Of a stretch of 63,591 nt of DNA, positions 9,202-19,284 are shown piece after piece. Source of the stretch: Sphingobacteriia bacterium 24-36-13 (lineage in GTDB: Bacteria > Bacteroidota > Bacteroidia > Chitinophagales > Chitinophagaceae). The stretch covers positions 43,117 through 106,707 of the forward strand of contig NCHN01000025.1 in the NCBI GenBank assembly GCA_002281875.1, given 5' to 3'. The position numbers and the translations under genes are program-made. Within the stretch, counting starts at the first letter, position 1; every line of letters starts with the position of its first letter. The notes beneath the pieces were generated by a model. It did no database searches. It was not told the DNA's origin and was given only the letters and a program-made list of their open reading frames with translations.

Positions 9202-9630
9202 ATGGCTTTAAAAATGATTCAACACGGTTCTGGGGAATACGAACAAATGGTAGCATTAAGGCACCAATTGTTGCGTAAACCTTTGGGGCTTCATTTTAGT
9301 GCTGAGGAACTGGCCAATGAGAAAAATAATATTCTTTTGGCTTATACCGATGATGGAATCATGGAAGCATGTAGCATGTTGGTAAAACAGGATGACCGCA
9401 CGGTTCGTCTTAGACAATTGGCGGTATTATCGGGCTTACAGGGCAAGGGCATTGGACGGGCCATGGTGCAGTTTGCGGAAAATTTAGCCAGAGACAACCG
9501 TTTTCAAAAAATAATTATGCATGCCCGCCAAGATTCTATTCATTTTTTTGAGAAGCTGGGCTATGAGGTACTAAGTGAGCCTTTTATAGAATTAACCATT
9601 CCGCATGTGGTAATGGGTAAGGAATTGTAA
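9202..9630 (+). CDS. GNAT-family N-acetyltransferase
   Basis: A 142-aa acetyl-CoA-dependent acyltransferase fold. The acetyl-CoA-binding motif A is recognisable as LQGKGIGRAMVQFAE near residues 79-93 (the RxxGxG/A loop appears as QGKGIG), followed by the motif B region IIMHARQDSIHFFEKLGYE. The substrate is unknown. It is divergent from acpP. A second in-frame ATG four codons in (9214) is an alternative start. Confidence 0.8.
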   Translation: MALKMIQHGSGEYEQMVALRHQLLRKPLGLHFSAEELANEKNNILLAYTDDGIMEACSMLVKQDDRTVRLRQLAVLSGLQGKGIGRAMVQFAENLARDNRFQKIIMHARQDSIHFFEKLGYEVLSEPFIELTIPHVVMGKEL

Positions 9631-9668
9631 ACAGATAAGCAAGGTTTGGGGTGGATTATAGCCGCCGA

Positions 9669-10148
9669 TTATTTTGTGTTGATCCCTTTTTTTAAAGCTG
9701 CTCTTAATTCGTGCCGAAATTCTTCTCCCATTCCATCCTTAGGAACCATAAAAAAAGACCTTGAGCTAAAATACAAATGAAAGAAATGAGGACTTTCAAA
9801 GTAATGGCTAAACTGGTTCCAATCCCAATGAACAAATCCCTTCTCGTTTTCTAACGTAACTCCATTGTCTTTAAAAGCAATCGTGAATTGGTCTTTAAAA
9901 GTGTCAATTGCTTTTTTATAAATTGAATTAGGCAGGATGTACCAAAAACTCGCCATCATCATTACCCAAATAAAGGAACCCAATAAAAAGGGTTCGGGCC
10001 TAATTTTTTTACTGTAGAATAAAATGGCCGCAACAATGGCAAATACATTTACTAAGACCACCAATACTTTTACTTCGGGCCTTTGCACAAAATGGTATCT
10101 AAGCCCTTGAATTACTTTTTTCTTGTCGTAGGTAAAAGCGTGTTGCAT
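9669..10148 (-). CDS. YcxB-like membrane protein
   Basis: A 159-aa protein of unknown function. Two adjacent membrane segments occupy about residues 29-48 and 55-76. They are followed by a soluble C-terminal domain resembling the YcxB C-terminal domain, which is related to PH-like folds (a stretch reading FKDNGVTLENEKG, then WDWNQFSHYFES). It stands alone, with an inward-facing arrangement relative to the divergent MFS gene. Family assignment is by pattern of topology and motif and is moderate. Confidence 0.6.
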   Translation of the reverse strand: MQHAFTYDKKKVIQGLRYHFVQRPEVKVLVVLVNVFAIVAAILFYSKKIRPEPFLLGSFIWVMMMASFWYILPNSIYKKAIDTFKDQFTIAFKDNGVTLENEKGFVHWDWNQFSHYFESPHFFHLYFSSRSFFMVPKDGMGEEFRHELRAALKKGINTK

Positions 10149-10188
10149 GACGCAAAATTAGCTATTTTTAAAGACTAACTATTCAACT

Positions 10189-11523
10189 ATGCAATTGAGC
10201 AAGCCCAAACTCAGCTTCATGCAAATCATCAACATGAATGTGGGTTTCTTTGGAATTCAGTACAGCTTTGGGTTACAACAAAGTGCTGTGAATCCCATTT
10301 ATGATTTTTTAGGTGCCAAGCCCGATGAAATTCCCTTACTCAATTTAGCAGGACCCATGACGGGTTTATTGATACAACCCATCATAGGAGTGCTGAGCGA
10401 CCGTACTTGGCATCCACGTTTTGGCAGAAGAAAACCCTATTTTTTTATTGGTGCATTGTTTTGTAGCCTTTGCTTATTCTTATATCCATTTAGTACTTCG
10501 CTTTGGATGGCTGCCGGATTATTATGGGTATTAGATGCGGCCAACAATACTGCAATGGAACCTTATCGTGCTTTTATTGCCGACAAATTACCTGCACCAC
10601 AATTGGCTACTGGTTTTTTAACCCAAAGTTTTTTTACTGGATTAGGAATTACCCTTGCGAATATTTCCTTGTTCTTTTTTCAAAAATATATTCCAGGTCA
10701 GCATGGGGCCATTCCGTATTGGGTATTTGGTTCTTTCTTTTTAGGTTCTATTTGTTCTATTAGTTCGGTGATGTGGAGCATTTCTAAAACACCTGAAATT
10801 CCTCCAACCCCTGAAGAGTTGGCTGTTTTACGTGCGCAGAAAAAAGGAATCTTGCAACCCTTTATTGAAATTGGCGAAGCCATTGTGCATATGCCTGCTG
10901 TAATGTGGAAATTGGCGTTGGTCTATTTATTTCAATGGTATGCCTTGTTTTGTTATTGGCAAAATGCTTCTAAAAGCATTGCACAATCCGTTTGGAAAAC
11001 CAGTCCGAGTGAAAATAAAACCTTGTATGAAGAAGCCGTTGGTTGGGCAGGCCTAGTAAATGGTTGGTACAATGTGGTTACTTTTTTATCTGCTTTTGGA
11101 TTGGTATGGATGGCCAAAAAATTCTCTCCTAAAAAAGTGCATATTGTTTGTTTATTAATGGCAGGTATTGCCTTGTTGGCATTTCCGCAAATTGAAAACA
11201 AATACCTACTCTTTGTTCCGATGGCAGGTTTTGGTATTGCTTGGGCCAGCATGATGGGCATTCCTTATTTAATGGTAGTGAATGATATACCCAAAGAAAA
11301 ATATGGGGTTTATATGGGCATCATCAATATGATGATTGTTATTCCCATGATCTTGCAGACCACTACTTTTGGTTGGGTATTAAATAATTTCTTAGGAAAT
11401 GATTCTGGCAAAGCCATTTCATTTGCAGGTGTCTTGTTGTTATTGGCTTGTGCCGCAACACTTTTAATTAAAGATGTAAAACCAGAAGAAGAAATACAGG
11501 CGGTATCCGTTGGAGGACACTAA
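10189..11523 (+). CDS. SLC45/GPH-like MFS transporter, probably for sucrose or a related disaccharide
   Basis: A 444-aa, roughly 12-helix major facilitator protein. The loop after helix 2 reads [20 protein letters not shown], the GRRxP signature seen in plant sucrose carriers, animal SLC45 and bacterial disaccharide/H+ symporters. It begins the cluster transporter-fructokinase-amylosucrase, which argues that sucrose is taken up intact across the inner membrane. Maltose or another glucoside cannot be excluded from sequence. It is separated from the kinase gene by 63 bp. Confidence 0.75.
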   Translation: MQLSKPKLSFMQIINMNVGFFGIQYSFGLQQSAVNPIYDFLGAKPDEIPLLNLAGPMTGLLIQPIIGVLSDRTWHPRFGRRKPYFFIGALFCSLCLFLYPFSTSLWMAAGLLWVLDAANNTAMEPYRAFIADKLPAPQLATGFLTQSFFTGLGITLANISLFFFQKYIPGQHGAIPYWVFGSFFLGSICSISSVMWSISKTPEIPPTPEELAVLRAQKKGILQPFIEIGEAIVHMPAVMWKLALVYLFQWYALFCYWQNASKSIAQSVWKTSPSENKTLYEEAVGWAGLVNGWYNVVTFLSAFGLVWMAKKFSPKKVHIVCLLMAGIALLAFPQIENKYLLFVPMAGFGIAWASMMGIPYLMVVNDIPKEKYGVYMGIINMMIVIPMILQTTTFGWVLNNFLGNDSGKAISFAGVLLLLACAATLLIKDVKPEEEIQAVSVGGH

Positions 11524-11586
11524 AATTTAACCAAATGGTATTCAGCTGAACCCATTTACCTATTTATATTAACGAAATTTACTTAA

Positions 11587-12537
11587 ATGAAAATTCTCTG
11601 CATCGGCGAAGCCTTGATTGATATGATTTGTACCAACAAGGGTATGACATTGGCCGAAGGTTCCGATTTTTTGAAAAAGACAGGTGGTGCTCCTACTAAT
11701 GTGGCTGCAGCTATTGCTGCTTTAGGTGGTGAGGTAGAATTGGCTGCCAAAGTAGGTAAAGATCCTTTTGGCAAACAATTGATTCAAACCATGGAATCCT
11801 TTGGTGTAGGTACACATGCGATGTTAGAAGACCCGCATCATTTTACCACATTTGCTTTTGTTTCTTTAATGCACGATGGTGAGAGAGATTTTGTTTTTAA
11901 TAGGGGTGCCGATGGGCAATTATCTATTGACGATGTAGATGCCATCAATTTAAATAATGTAGGGATTATTCATTTTGGATCGGCCACGGGTTTTTTACCT
12001 GGACCATTGCAGGCTGCTTATTTACACTTGTTGCAAAAAGCGCTGCACCATAAAATTTATATCAGTTTTGATCCCAACTATCGACATTTATTATTCCCCA
12101 ATAATACCGACTCTTTTGTTAGCCAAAGCTGGCATTTCTTACGTAATTGTAATTTCTTTAAAGTAAGTGATGAGGAAGCAATGCTTTTAACAAACACGTC
12201 TACATTGGAAGCTGCTACTGCTTTTTTATTAAAAGAAACCTCGGGAGTGTTTGCAATCACTTTAGGGAAAGATGGCACTTTGTTGGGATTAAATGGAAAG
12301 CAATACATCATTGAATCCATCCCTGTAAAACCCGTTGATACCACTGGTGCAGGAGACGCATTTGTTGGTGCAGTATTGTACCAATTAAGTCACTTAAATG
12401 GAACAACTATTCAACAGCTTTCATTGGATGAATGGAATAAAATAATTTTGAACGCCAATAAAGCGGGTGCCAGAACTTGCGAATACATGGGCGCTATGGA
12501 AGCTTTTAAATACTTAAATAATCAAATTTTTCAGTAA
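11587..12537 (+). CDS. PfkB-family sugar kinase, probable fructokinase
   Basis: A 316-aa ribokinase-fold kinase. The N-terminal signature (CIGEALIDMI), the substrate loop GGAPTNVAAAIAALGG and the C-terminal catalytic/anion-hole motif DTTGAGDAF with its catalytic Asp are all present. It fits the bacterial fructokinase subgroup, which phosphorylates free fructose. Placed 12 bp before an amylosucrase gene, it would capture the fructose released when sucrose is split. Ribokinase or KDG kinase activity is possible in principle but fits the context less well. Confidence 0.8.
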   Translation: MKILCIGEALIDMICTNKGMTLAEGSDFLKKTGGAPTNVAAAIAALGGEVELAAKVGKDPFGKQLIQTMESFGVGTHAMLEDPHHFTTFAFVSLMHDGERDFVFNRGADGQLSIDDVDAINLNNVGIIHFGSATGFLPGPLQAAYLHLLQKALHHKIYISFDPNYRHLLFPNNTDSFVSQSWHFLRNCNFFKVSDEEAMLLTNTSTLEAATAFLLKETSGVFAITLGKDGTLLGLNGKQYIIESIPVKPVDTTGAGDAFVGAVLYQLSHLNGTTIQQLSLDEWNKIILNANKAGARTCEYMGAMEAFKYLNNQIFQ

Positions 12538-12549
12538 ACAATTTTATAC

Positions 12550-14544
12550 GTGTATCAATATTTACTTCATCAAAAGATTAAAAAAATTTGCAACGAGCAG
12601 CTACTAGATATTGCTGGTGTAGACCATGCTTTCTATATTAGATTCATTGCCAATGCCAATACTTTACAAGAGCTGTATAACAGTATTTATGGCAATCAAA
12701 AAAACGCCCTTCAAGATTTTGATGCATTATTGGTTTTAATTATTGAGTCGTATAAACTTCGCAAACCAGTATTTAGAAAGAAAGACCAAGTAAAAGAACA
12801 ACAAGCAGCTTGGTTTACCAGTAATCAAATTACTGGGATGAGTTTGTATGTGGATCGGTTTGCTGGAAGCTTAAAATCGATGCCTGAGCGATTGAATTAT
12901 TTGCAGGAACTCGGCGTGAATTTTTTACACTTAATGCCATTGTTTGAAAGCCCCGAAGGCGAGAGTGATGGCGGGTATGCTGTTTCCGATTTTAGAAAGA
13001 TTGATCCTCGTTTTGGTACTTTGAACGAGTTTAAAATATTGCAAGAGAAAATGCAAGCCGCTGGCATGTATTTGATGATAGATATTGTATTAAATCATAC
13101 CTCGCATCACCATGAATGGGCCCTTAAAGCCAAAGCAGGGGATAAAAAATTTCAAGACTATTACTATATGTACGATAGTCGTGAAATACCTGATCAATTT
13201 GATGCAACCATGCCAGAAATTTTTCCAGAATCATCGCCTGGTAGTTTTACTTATGTGCCTGAATGCAACAAATGGGCGATGACGGTTTTCCATAATTACC
13301 AATGGGATTTGAATTATACCAACCCTGCTGTTTTTAATGCCATGCTCTCCAATATTTTTTTCTATGCCAATTTGGGAGTAGATATTTTACGTATTGACGC
13401 GCCGGCTTTTATTTGGAAACAATTAGGAACAACTTGTCAAAACTTACCTCAAGCACATACTTTATTGCGTTTAATAAAACAGTGTGTTCATATAGCCACA
13501 CCTGGTATGGCCATTCTTGGTGAAGCAATTGTTGCACCTAAAGAAATCATGAAATATTTTGGCACCGAGTCATTCACTGCAAAAGAATGTGATGTTGCCT
13601 ACAATGCCACTCAAATGGCTTTACAATGGGATGCTTTAGCCACTGGAGATACTCGAGTAATGTTGGCCGCGCAGCATGAACTATTACAAAAACCTTATGG
13701 TACTACTTGGATAACCTATACCCGTTGTCATGATGATATTGGTTTGGGTTACGACGATTCCATGATTGCTGCAGCTGGTTTTAATGCTTATGAACATCGA
13801 AAATTTTTAAAAGAATATTATTCGGGCTCTTTCCAAAATTCACCTGCAAAAGGTGCGTTGTTTTCGGTAAATCCTAAAACACAAGATGCTCGTATTAGTG
13901 GAAGTTTAGCATCGCTTTGTGGATTAGAAAAAGCGCTTTTAAGTGTACCGAACAATAATAATCAATCTGACTCCAATGTAAAAGACGCTATTCAAAATAA
14001 TTCCGAAATAGATGCTGCTATAGCAAAAATTATTTTGATGCAAGCACAGTCGATGTTTTTAGGTGGAATTCCGATGTTGTTTTATGGAGACGAAGTGGGC
14101 TATACCAATGACTATAGTTATTTGGGAGACCCTGGTAAAAGTTATGACAACCGTTGGATGCATCGCCCCAATATTAACTGGGAAAAGAATGCATTGGCCA
14201 AACAAAAAGGAAGTATTGAAGAGCGCATTTTTAGCGCCACACAACAATTAATTCAATTAAGAAAATCATTAGATGTTTTTTCCGATAGTAAAAATTTAAC
14301 CTGGTTAAGTCCGCACAATATTCATGTTGCTGGGTTCATCAGAGCTAACAAAGAGAAAAAAATTTATTGCTTGTTTAATTTCAATAATAAAGCGGCTTAC
14401 GTTACTTGGTTCTTATTTAAAGAACATGGCTTAGTACCTACCCAATTAGTAGATCATTGGACTGGTAAAAAACATAAAGTAGGGTCCGATCACGAATACC
14501 TCGTAATGGAACCCTACCAGTTTTGTTTATTTGAAATTAACTAG
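12550..14544 (+). CDS. Amylosucrase (GH13)
   Basis: A 664-aa glucosyltransferase that splits sucrose, transfers the glucose to a growing alpha-1,4-glucan and releases fructose. The GH13 catalytic residues are D283 (nucleophile, LRIDAPAF), E325 (acid/base, LGEAIVAP) and D395 (CHDDIG). The amylosucrase pocket residues are also seen: SDGGYAVSDFR and the NRWMHRP arginine segment, plus GTTCQNLPQAH, all close to the Neisseria polysaccharea enzyme as I recall it. The N-terminal helical domain and C-terminal beta domain are of family length. No signal peptide, so cytoplasmic. The frame opens with GTG at 12550; the next ATG would remove about 95 residues, so GTG is taken as the start. Confidence 0.88.
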   Translation: MYQYLLHQKIKKICNEQLLDIAGVDHAFYIRFIANANTLQELYNSIYGNQKNALQDFDALLVLIIESYKLRKPVFRKKDQVKEQQAAWFTSNQITGMSLYVDRFAGSLKSMPERLNYLQELGVNFLHLMPLFESPEGESDGGYAVSDFRKIDPRFGTLNEFKILQEKMQAAGMYLMIDIVLNHTSHHHEWALKAKAGDKKFQDYYYMYDSREIPDQFDATMPEIFPESSPGSFTYVPECNKWAMTVFHNYQWDLNYTNPAVFNAMLSNIFFYANLGVDILRIDAPAFIWKQLGTTCQNLPQAHTLLRLIKQCVHIATPGMAILGEAIVAPKEIMKYFGTESFTAKECDVAYNATQMALQWDALATGDTRVMLAAQHELLQKPYGTTWITYTRCHDDIGLGYDDSMIAAAGFNAYEHRKFLKEYYSGSFQNSPAKGALFSVNPKTQDARISGSLASLCGLEKALLSVPNNNNQSDSNVKDAIQNNSEIDAAIAKIILMQAQSMFLGGIPMLFYGDEVGYTNDYSYLGDPGKSYDNRWMHRPNINWEKNALAKQKGSIEERIFSATQQLIQLRKSLDVFSDSKNLTWLSPHNIHVAGFIRANKEKKIYCLFNFNNKAAYVTWFLFKEHGLVPTQLVDHWTGKKHKVGSDHEYLVMEPYQFCLFEIN

Positions 14545-14549
14545 ATCAA

Positions 14550-16733
14550 TTATAGAGTAAATGAAATAGTACTAGAGAAGTTACGTCCATCTGAAGGCCA
14601 AATACCAGGACCTGGATAAAACAGAGGGCGTTTGGTAAAGTAGGACTGATTGGTAATATTGTTTCCATTAAATTTCAGTGAAATAAAACGATTCATTTGA
14701 AAGCTTGCACCCAAATCCACAATGCCATAGGATGGCACTATTCCAACTGCACCAGAATTAGAAGGCGAAACAATTGTATTGAGTGCATCTGCAAATGTGG
14801 CTGAAACATAACTGTATTGAAAAGAAATACTCAACTTGCCACTTTGAATTGATACCCCATTCCTACTTGTCATATCTGGAGCAGATTCAACCTTATTATT
14901 ATGTACAGATTGATTAGTGTTTCCAAACTTAACAAAGGCATTTTTATACCTGGCATCCATCAAAGATGTTGAAGTAAACACCGACAAGACGGTTGATTGA
15001 TTAATTGGCAAATCAGCTTGAACAAATAGTTCAAGCCCTTTACTTATAGAATTACCAATATTGGTTCTATAGGTCATTAAATTATTCATTGCATCTGTTA
15101 TAGCCAATGTGCCAAAACGATTGTTCATCTTTAAAACAAATGCAGTAATATCCCATTTAAACAATTTCCAATTCCCCTTTATACCAAATTCAGCATTATA
15201 TCCATAGGCGTCTTGAATTGCAGGATCAACTGTTTCATAAACAGATCCAGGAATTAAATCTTTAAATATCATTGGTCTGTAAGATTGAGCAATTCCGCCA
15301 TACACGATTATTGGTTTACCAATTTTATATTGAAAACCTGCAGCAAACAAAGGAAATTGTCTAGACATCGTGACTGGTATTTGGTTGCTTGGATAATACT
15401 GAATTGATCCAAACATATTTGTTTTGCCTTTTTCTAATCGAATACCTGTTGTAACAGATAACTGTTTGTTCAACTGCCATTGTTGTTCGGCGAACAATGC
15501 ATAATTAATTGTTTTAAAATGCAAGTCTCTCCCCCATAAAGGGTCCACCAAACTAAGGTCAAAGTTTTCACCAGTTGTTCCTTTCCCCAATTGTGTTCTA
15601 TGCAAATCGTTATTGATGTATTGAATACCAGCTGCAATTGAATGGAGTTGATTGTATAATCGAAATTGATGAAATAATCTTAATTCGGTGGTGTAACTAT
15701 TAAATTGATCTATATCAACTTGCCTATTATTATACTGACCAGTTGAATGGTTGATGGTATCGTTAATTTGCACGGGCTTATCAAACATTACACTGTTTCT
15801 TTTTCCCAATACGGCAGAACTGGTTAATAGTAATTTTGTTTTTGCATTCATAATCCAATGAATCTTAACAAATGGCAGGTGAATATCTGGATTAAAATAA
15901 TTCCTGTTTCTTGTTGCTTGTTGTGGATTTTCTCTAAACATTTGGTCATTTAATGCCCCAGGAATTTTATAGATATAAGCAGACTTAGACCATTCAAACT
16001 CAACTGAAAATCTTGTATTAAATTGGTAACTAAGAGAAACCTTTTGTGCATTTGACTTAGTATTTTCAATTTCTCTGAAACCATTTCGCATTTTAAAATA
16101 GGCGTATGCATAATACTTGAATTTCTTAATTGAACCCGAAATTGCATGGTATGAACTCACTAACCCATAAGAACCAACAGTTTGAATTGACTCAAATGCA
16201 AAAGGTTTTGAACTATCTGCTTTTTTACTTATGTAATTAATCATTCCACCAAATTGAGCACCATATTGTATTGAGCCAGTACCTTTTACTAATTCAATTT
16301 GTTCAATACTTTCTAAGGGCATACTATAATGACTAGCGGGATATCCATACAAATCTGAATTTGTCATGATTCCATCCTTACGGTTATTGAATTCCCAACC
16401 TCTATGCGGATCTAATCCCCTAGACGCTATATTAACTTGATTTCCTGCACCATCCATGTCATAAACAAAAACGCCAGGTACTTTTGCAAATACCTGACGG
16501 CCAGTTTTAGACGAAAAATCTGCATTTAAAATTCCAAGATGAATCAAGTTTGTTTTTTTACCTGTATTAATGAATAATTCATTCATTTCGTTCAAGTCAT
16601 AGTTTTTGTAAATGAAGCCATGTACTGTAACGCTATCCAATTTTTGTGCAATTATTGTATCTGCAAAAACGTTGGCTTTTGCAAAAAAAGCATTAGTTAG
16701 TAAAATAAAAAAAAAGAGGAAATAGGTTTTCAT
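14550..16733 (-). CDS. FecA-like TonB-dependent outer-membrane receptor
   Basis: A 727-aa receptor with a Sec signal peptide (ending about residue 20-24). A plug domain (GRQVFAKVPGVFVYDMDGAG, then RGLDPHRG and GSIQYGAQFGGMINYIS) runs over about residues 75-190, followed by a 22-strand-type barrel to the C-terminus. It lacks the CarboxypepD-like N-terminal extension of SusC proteins. FecA-type receptors import ferric citrate or other metal chelates with TonB energy; the ligand here is unknown. It is the last gene of an operon with two haloperoxidase-like proteins and a predicted porin-like protein. Confidence 0.85.
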   Translation of the reverse strand: MKTYFLFFFILLTNAFFAKANVFADTIIAQKLDSVTVHGFIYKNYDLNEMNELFINTGKKTNLIHLGILNADFSSKTGRQVFAKVPGVFVYDMDGAGNQVNIASRGLDPHRGWEFNNRKDGIMTNSDLYGYPASHYSMPLESIEQIELVKGTGSIQYGAQFGGMINYISKKADSSKPFAFESIQTVGSYGLVSSYHAISGSIKKFKYYAYAYFKMRNGFREIENTKSNAQKVSLSYQFNTRFSVEFEWSKSAYIYKIPGALNDQMFRENPQQATRNRNYFNPDIHLPFVKIHWIMNAKTKLLLTSSAVLGKRNSVMFDKPVQINDTINHSTGQYNNRQVDIDQFNSYTTELRLFHQFRLYNQLHSIAAGIQYINNDLHRTQLGKGTTGENFDLSLVDPLWGRDLHFKTINYALFAEQQWQLNKQLSVTTGIRLEKGKTNMFGSIQYYPSNQIPVTMSRQFPLFAAGFQYKIGKPIIVYGGIAQSYRPMIFKDLIPGSVYETVDPAIQDAYGYNAEFGIKGNWKLFKWDITAFVLKMNNRFGTLAITDAMNNLMTYRTNIGNSISKGLELFVQADLPINQSTVLSVFTSTSLMDARYKNAFVKFGNTNQSVHNNKVESAPDMTSRNGVSIQSGKLSISFQYSYVSATFADALNTIVSPSNSGAVGIVPSYGIVDLGASFQMNRFISLKFNGNNITNQSYFTKRPLFYPGPGIWPSDGRNFSSTISFTL

Positions 16734-16756
16734 AAAAAAGTTTACTTTATGTCCAA

Positions 16757-18301
16757 TTAATTTGCTCCATCATTTTGTGCACGTAGTATTGCAAAACCAC
16801 CAACTTTAGCTCCTTGTATTAATCCAATTTCGCAATCTGATCTATAATGAATAGACCCATAGATTCTAGATTCAGATGCTTCTTTAGCCATTGACTTATA
16901 TGTTTCAGCTTTTGATGGTATAATATGTCCTAAAATAGTTGCGGCTGCGCCACTAAAAGTAGAATGCCCAGATATGTATGCAGGAAAATTGGGAATCCCA
17001 GTATTTGTTTTAAGAGATGGGTCCATTTGGGTTGGTCTTGGGTTATAATAATAATATTTAGTGTCCCAACAAGTAATTGCAGCATCCATTTCTGCCATAT
17101 TTAATAGGGCAAAATTTCTTGCCCATCTTACTTCACTAAATCGTTGTTTTACAAAATCGTCTGCTGCTATTGCATTCCAATGCCCTGGCGGGGTATACGT
17201 CCCTACTCCATCCGCCCAATCATGCACAATGGCAATTTCCTTTCTTGTTGCATTTTTCGTGTACCTTCTCACTTCTTCTAATTCTGTTAATAGTTTGGTT
17301 GATTTAGTTGATGGAGGTGGCCCAGGTCTAATTGCAATAGTGGTAAGAGAATCAAATAAAAATGGTTTAACTCTGCCAAAAAAGGGAAGCATTGGAGGTC
17401 TTTTAGGAATATCTAGACTTACCCAAGGGGTTTCGCCTGTTGCTGCTGTTTGTGATTCCAAATCTGCCCACTGTGCTGGAGTGCCAATAGCCCTTGACAT
17501 ATTATCGCCCGCAGCTCTTGCAATCACTTTAGCAGCTACTTGCCTAGCTAATTGTATACCCGCTTCAATATCAGATCTTGTATTCATTCCTGCCATAATT
17601 CTGGAAAGCATATGTTCATCTGCTTTCTGCTGTATATATGCAATGTCTGCTGGAAATAACAATTTCAACATTTCAACACTTACTGCTGCTACTACAGCAT
17701 CTTCACTAGGGTAAGATGGTAAATTTGTAGCTGGTACTAATGGCTTAATAGTTGCATCAACACTATATGGTGCTGCTCTATTGTACAAGCGTTTATAATA
17801 ATAAGCCGCTACTAAAGCATCGTATTGTGCAACACTTACGTATGCATAAGCCCTTGCTGCATAAGGTGGATTAGCAAAAGGAAATTGCGGATATCCGAAT
17901 GGATTGGCCGCAGAAGGAGCTGGGTAAGTTCCATCAGGATTTGAAGCTGGTGGCAAATTTCTTTTTGCAACTAACTCTCGCATAATCTCATTCCACCTTA
18001 AAACACCACCAGCACTCCAATATTGAATACTAGCCTTTTGTTCTGCAGTTAGTGTTGCTTGAAATCCCTTTATCTCTGTTAGCTCTCTATTATAAACTGC
18101 AATATTGGTGGGGGTTGGTGCCGCCAATGGAAATTCATTGGCCAATGTTAAAACCACTGGTTTCCAATCTCCTGCGTTAGCGTCTATATTGCTTGGATTA
18201 AGTGGCTCATACAATTTATTCTTTTCTTCAATGGTTTGTTGACAACCAACTAGCAGAGGAAAAATGTAAATACTTAATGTAATAATCTTATTTGTTTTCA
18301 T
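16757..18301 (-). CDS. Vanadium-dependent haloperoxidase / PAP2-like lipoprotein
   Basis: A 514-aa lipoprotein (signal peptide ending with the lipobox LLVGC). It carries all three vanadate/phosphate-binding motifs of the haloperoxidase-PAP2 superfamily: KX6RP (K and RP around residue 410-420), SGH near 442, and SRX5HX3D (ESRIYGSIHYRSD) near 478-488. Such enzymes oxidise halides with H2O2 when vanadate is bound, or act as phosphatases. This copy keeps the complete motif set. Sites at 18310 and 18301 are both ATG; 18301 gives a standard signal peptide. It overlaps the upstream beta-barrel gene and is followed 23 bp later by the TonB receptor gene. Enzyme chemistry is not decided by sequence alone. 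Confidence 0.8.
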   Translation of the reverse strand: MKTNKIITLSIYIFPLLVGCQQTIEEKNKLYEPLNPSNIDANAGDWKPVVLTLANEFPLAAPTPTNIAVYNRELTEIKGFQATLTAEQKASIQYWSAGGVLRWNEIMRELVAKRNLPPASNPDGTYPAPSAANPFGYPQFPFANPPYAARAYAYVSVAQYDALVAAYYYKRLYNRAAPYSVDATIKPLVPATNLPSYPSEDAVVAAVSVEMLKLLFPADIAYIQQKADEHMLSRIMAGMNTRSDIEAGIQLARQVAAKVIARAAGDNMSRAIGTPAQWADLESQTAATGETPWVSLDIPKRPPMLPFFGRVKPFLFDSLTTIAIRPGPPPSTKSTKLLTELEEVRRYTKNATRKEIAIVHDWADGVGTYTPPGHWNAIAADDFVKQRFSEVRWARNFALLNMAEMDAAITCWDTKYYYYNPRPTQMDPSLKTNTGIPNFPAYISGHSTFSGAAATILGHIIPSKAETYKSMAKEASESRIYGSIHYRSDCEIGLIQGAKVGGFAILRAQNDGAN

Positions 18302-19250
18302 CAGATTCATTTTGATTGTTTGAAGATTTTGAAAAATCTAAAATGTAAAACATACCTGCTGAAATGGATGTTGCTTGCCCCATATTGCGTCCCGCAATTG
18401 TATACATCGCATTTCCTACCGCTGATAAACCTTCTACTTTTCCAAAATTGTATTTGAATCCAAAACCTACTCTGGAAGCATTCATCTGATTACTCAAAAA
18501 AGGCATATTGTTTCTAGTCATGTCAAAGCCTCCATTGGTTTGCATGATGTCTACAATCGCTTCTGCATATCCTTTTCCGCTTCTATATCCTGTTCTAAAA
18601 TTGAAATTGTTCATAGTGGGCATTTCAACTTGATTGGTATAGTGCATGCGTGTGGTGTAATATGCAATTCGATCAATTGTTACATTGCTTCTAGAAAAAT
18701 ATGCAGCCGAAACTGTTGTAAAGAAATTACCTAATTGATAATCAGCCATTAGACGCCCCATAGTTGTATTTGATCCAAGTCCTATTGATAACGGTAGATA
18801 ATCTTTTACATAATTGGTTAATGGTGTTGAATAAGAGCCCAATGCATATAAAGCAAAATCTGCTTTACCTATAGTGGTTTCAATGGGCATCCACTTTAAT
18901 GTTAATGTAAGATCTTGTAAACCACTCCTCCCAATTAAAGTACCCGCTGAAGCTTTATTATTAAAATAAGGAACCGAAAAAAGAATATTCAGATTATCCT
19001 TAATACCGTAGTTTCCCATTATTCCAATCATTTGAGAGCTTACTGTTCCTAAATTTTGATTATCCCTTTTTAATGTTCCCTCCCAATAATTTTTCCAAGA
19101 ACTATTTCCATACATTAAACCAGTACAGAAATTATTTTTAGACATCATCAGCGCATCTATGTCCGTTTGTGCATAGCTTATGATGGTCATTGCTGTAAAT
19201 ACTAGTGACATGGCTATCCCTTTCAAGACAAACCCGAATATATTTTTCAT
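18288..19250 (-). CDS. Predicted outer-membrane beta-barrel protein
   Basis: A 320-aa protein with a Sec signal peptide (MKNIFGFVLKGIAMSLVF..., cleavage near SYAQ). It is rich in alternating aromatic and polar strands, resembling the porin-like 'MetA-pathway of phenol degradation/transporter' proteins often seen beside metal or redox genes. I cannot name a substrate. The C-terminal tail after the last strand (SSNNQNESDENK) is polar. It lies between two haloperoxidase-like genes, overlapping the downstream one, so it should be co-expressed with them. Confidence 0.55.
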   Translation of the reverse strand: MKNIFGFVLKGIAMSLVFTAMTIISYAQTDIDALMMSKNNFCTGLMYGNSSWKNYWEGTLKRDNQNLGTVSSQMIGIMGNYGIKDNLNILFSVPYFNNKASAGTLIGRSGLQDLTLTLKWMPIETTIGKADFALYALGSYSTPLTNYVKDYLPLSIGLGSNTTMGRLMADYQLGNFFTTVSAAYFSRSNVTIDRIAYYTTRMHYTNQVEMPTMNNFNFRTGYRSGKGYAEAIVDIMQTNGGFDMTRNNMPFLSNQMNASRVGFGFKYNFGKVEGLSAVGNAMYTIAGRNMGQATSISAGMFYILDFSKSSNNQNESDENK

Positions 19251-19284
19251 GAATGATTTCTGTTAGGAAATAAATAAATGATGA

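Noticed and set aside
12550-14544. Sucrose phosphorylase or trehalose synthase instead of amylosucrase
   Set aside because: The N-terminal helical domain, the SDGGYAV segment, GTTCQNLPQAH and the NRWMHRP segment fit amylosucrase; sucrose phosphorylase is shorter and lacks these.
17061-17714. 217-codon antisense frame inside the haloperoxidase-like gene
   Set aside because: It lies wholly opposite a well-supported gene with intact motifs, has no domain-like pattern, and is the type of long shadow frame expected from the codon usage of the true gene.
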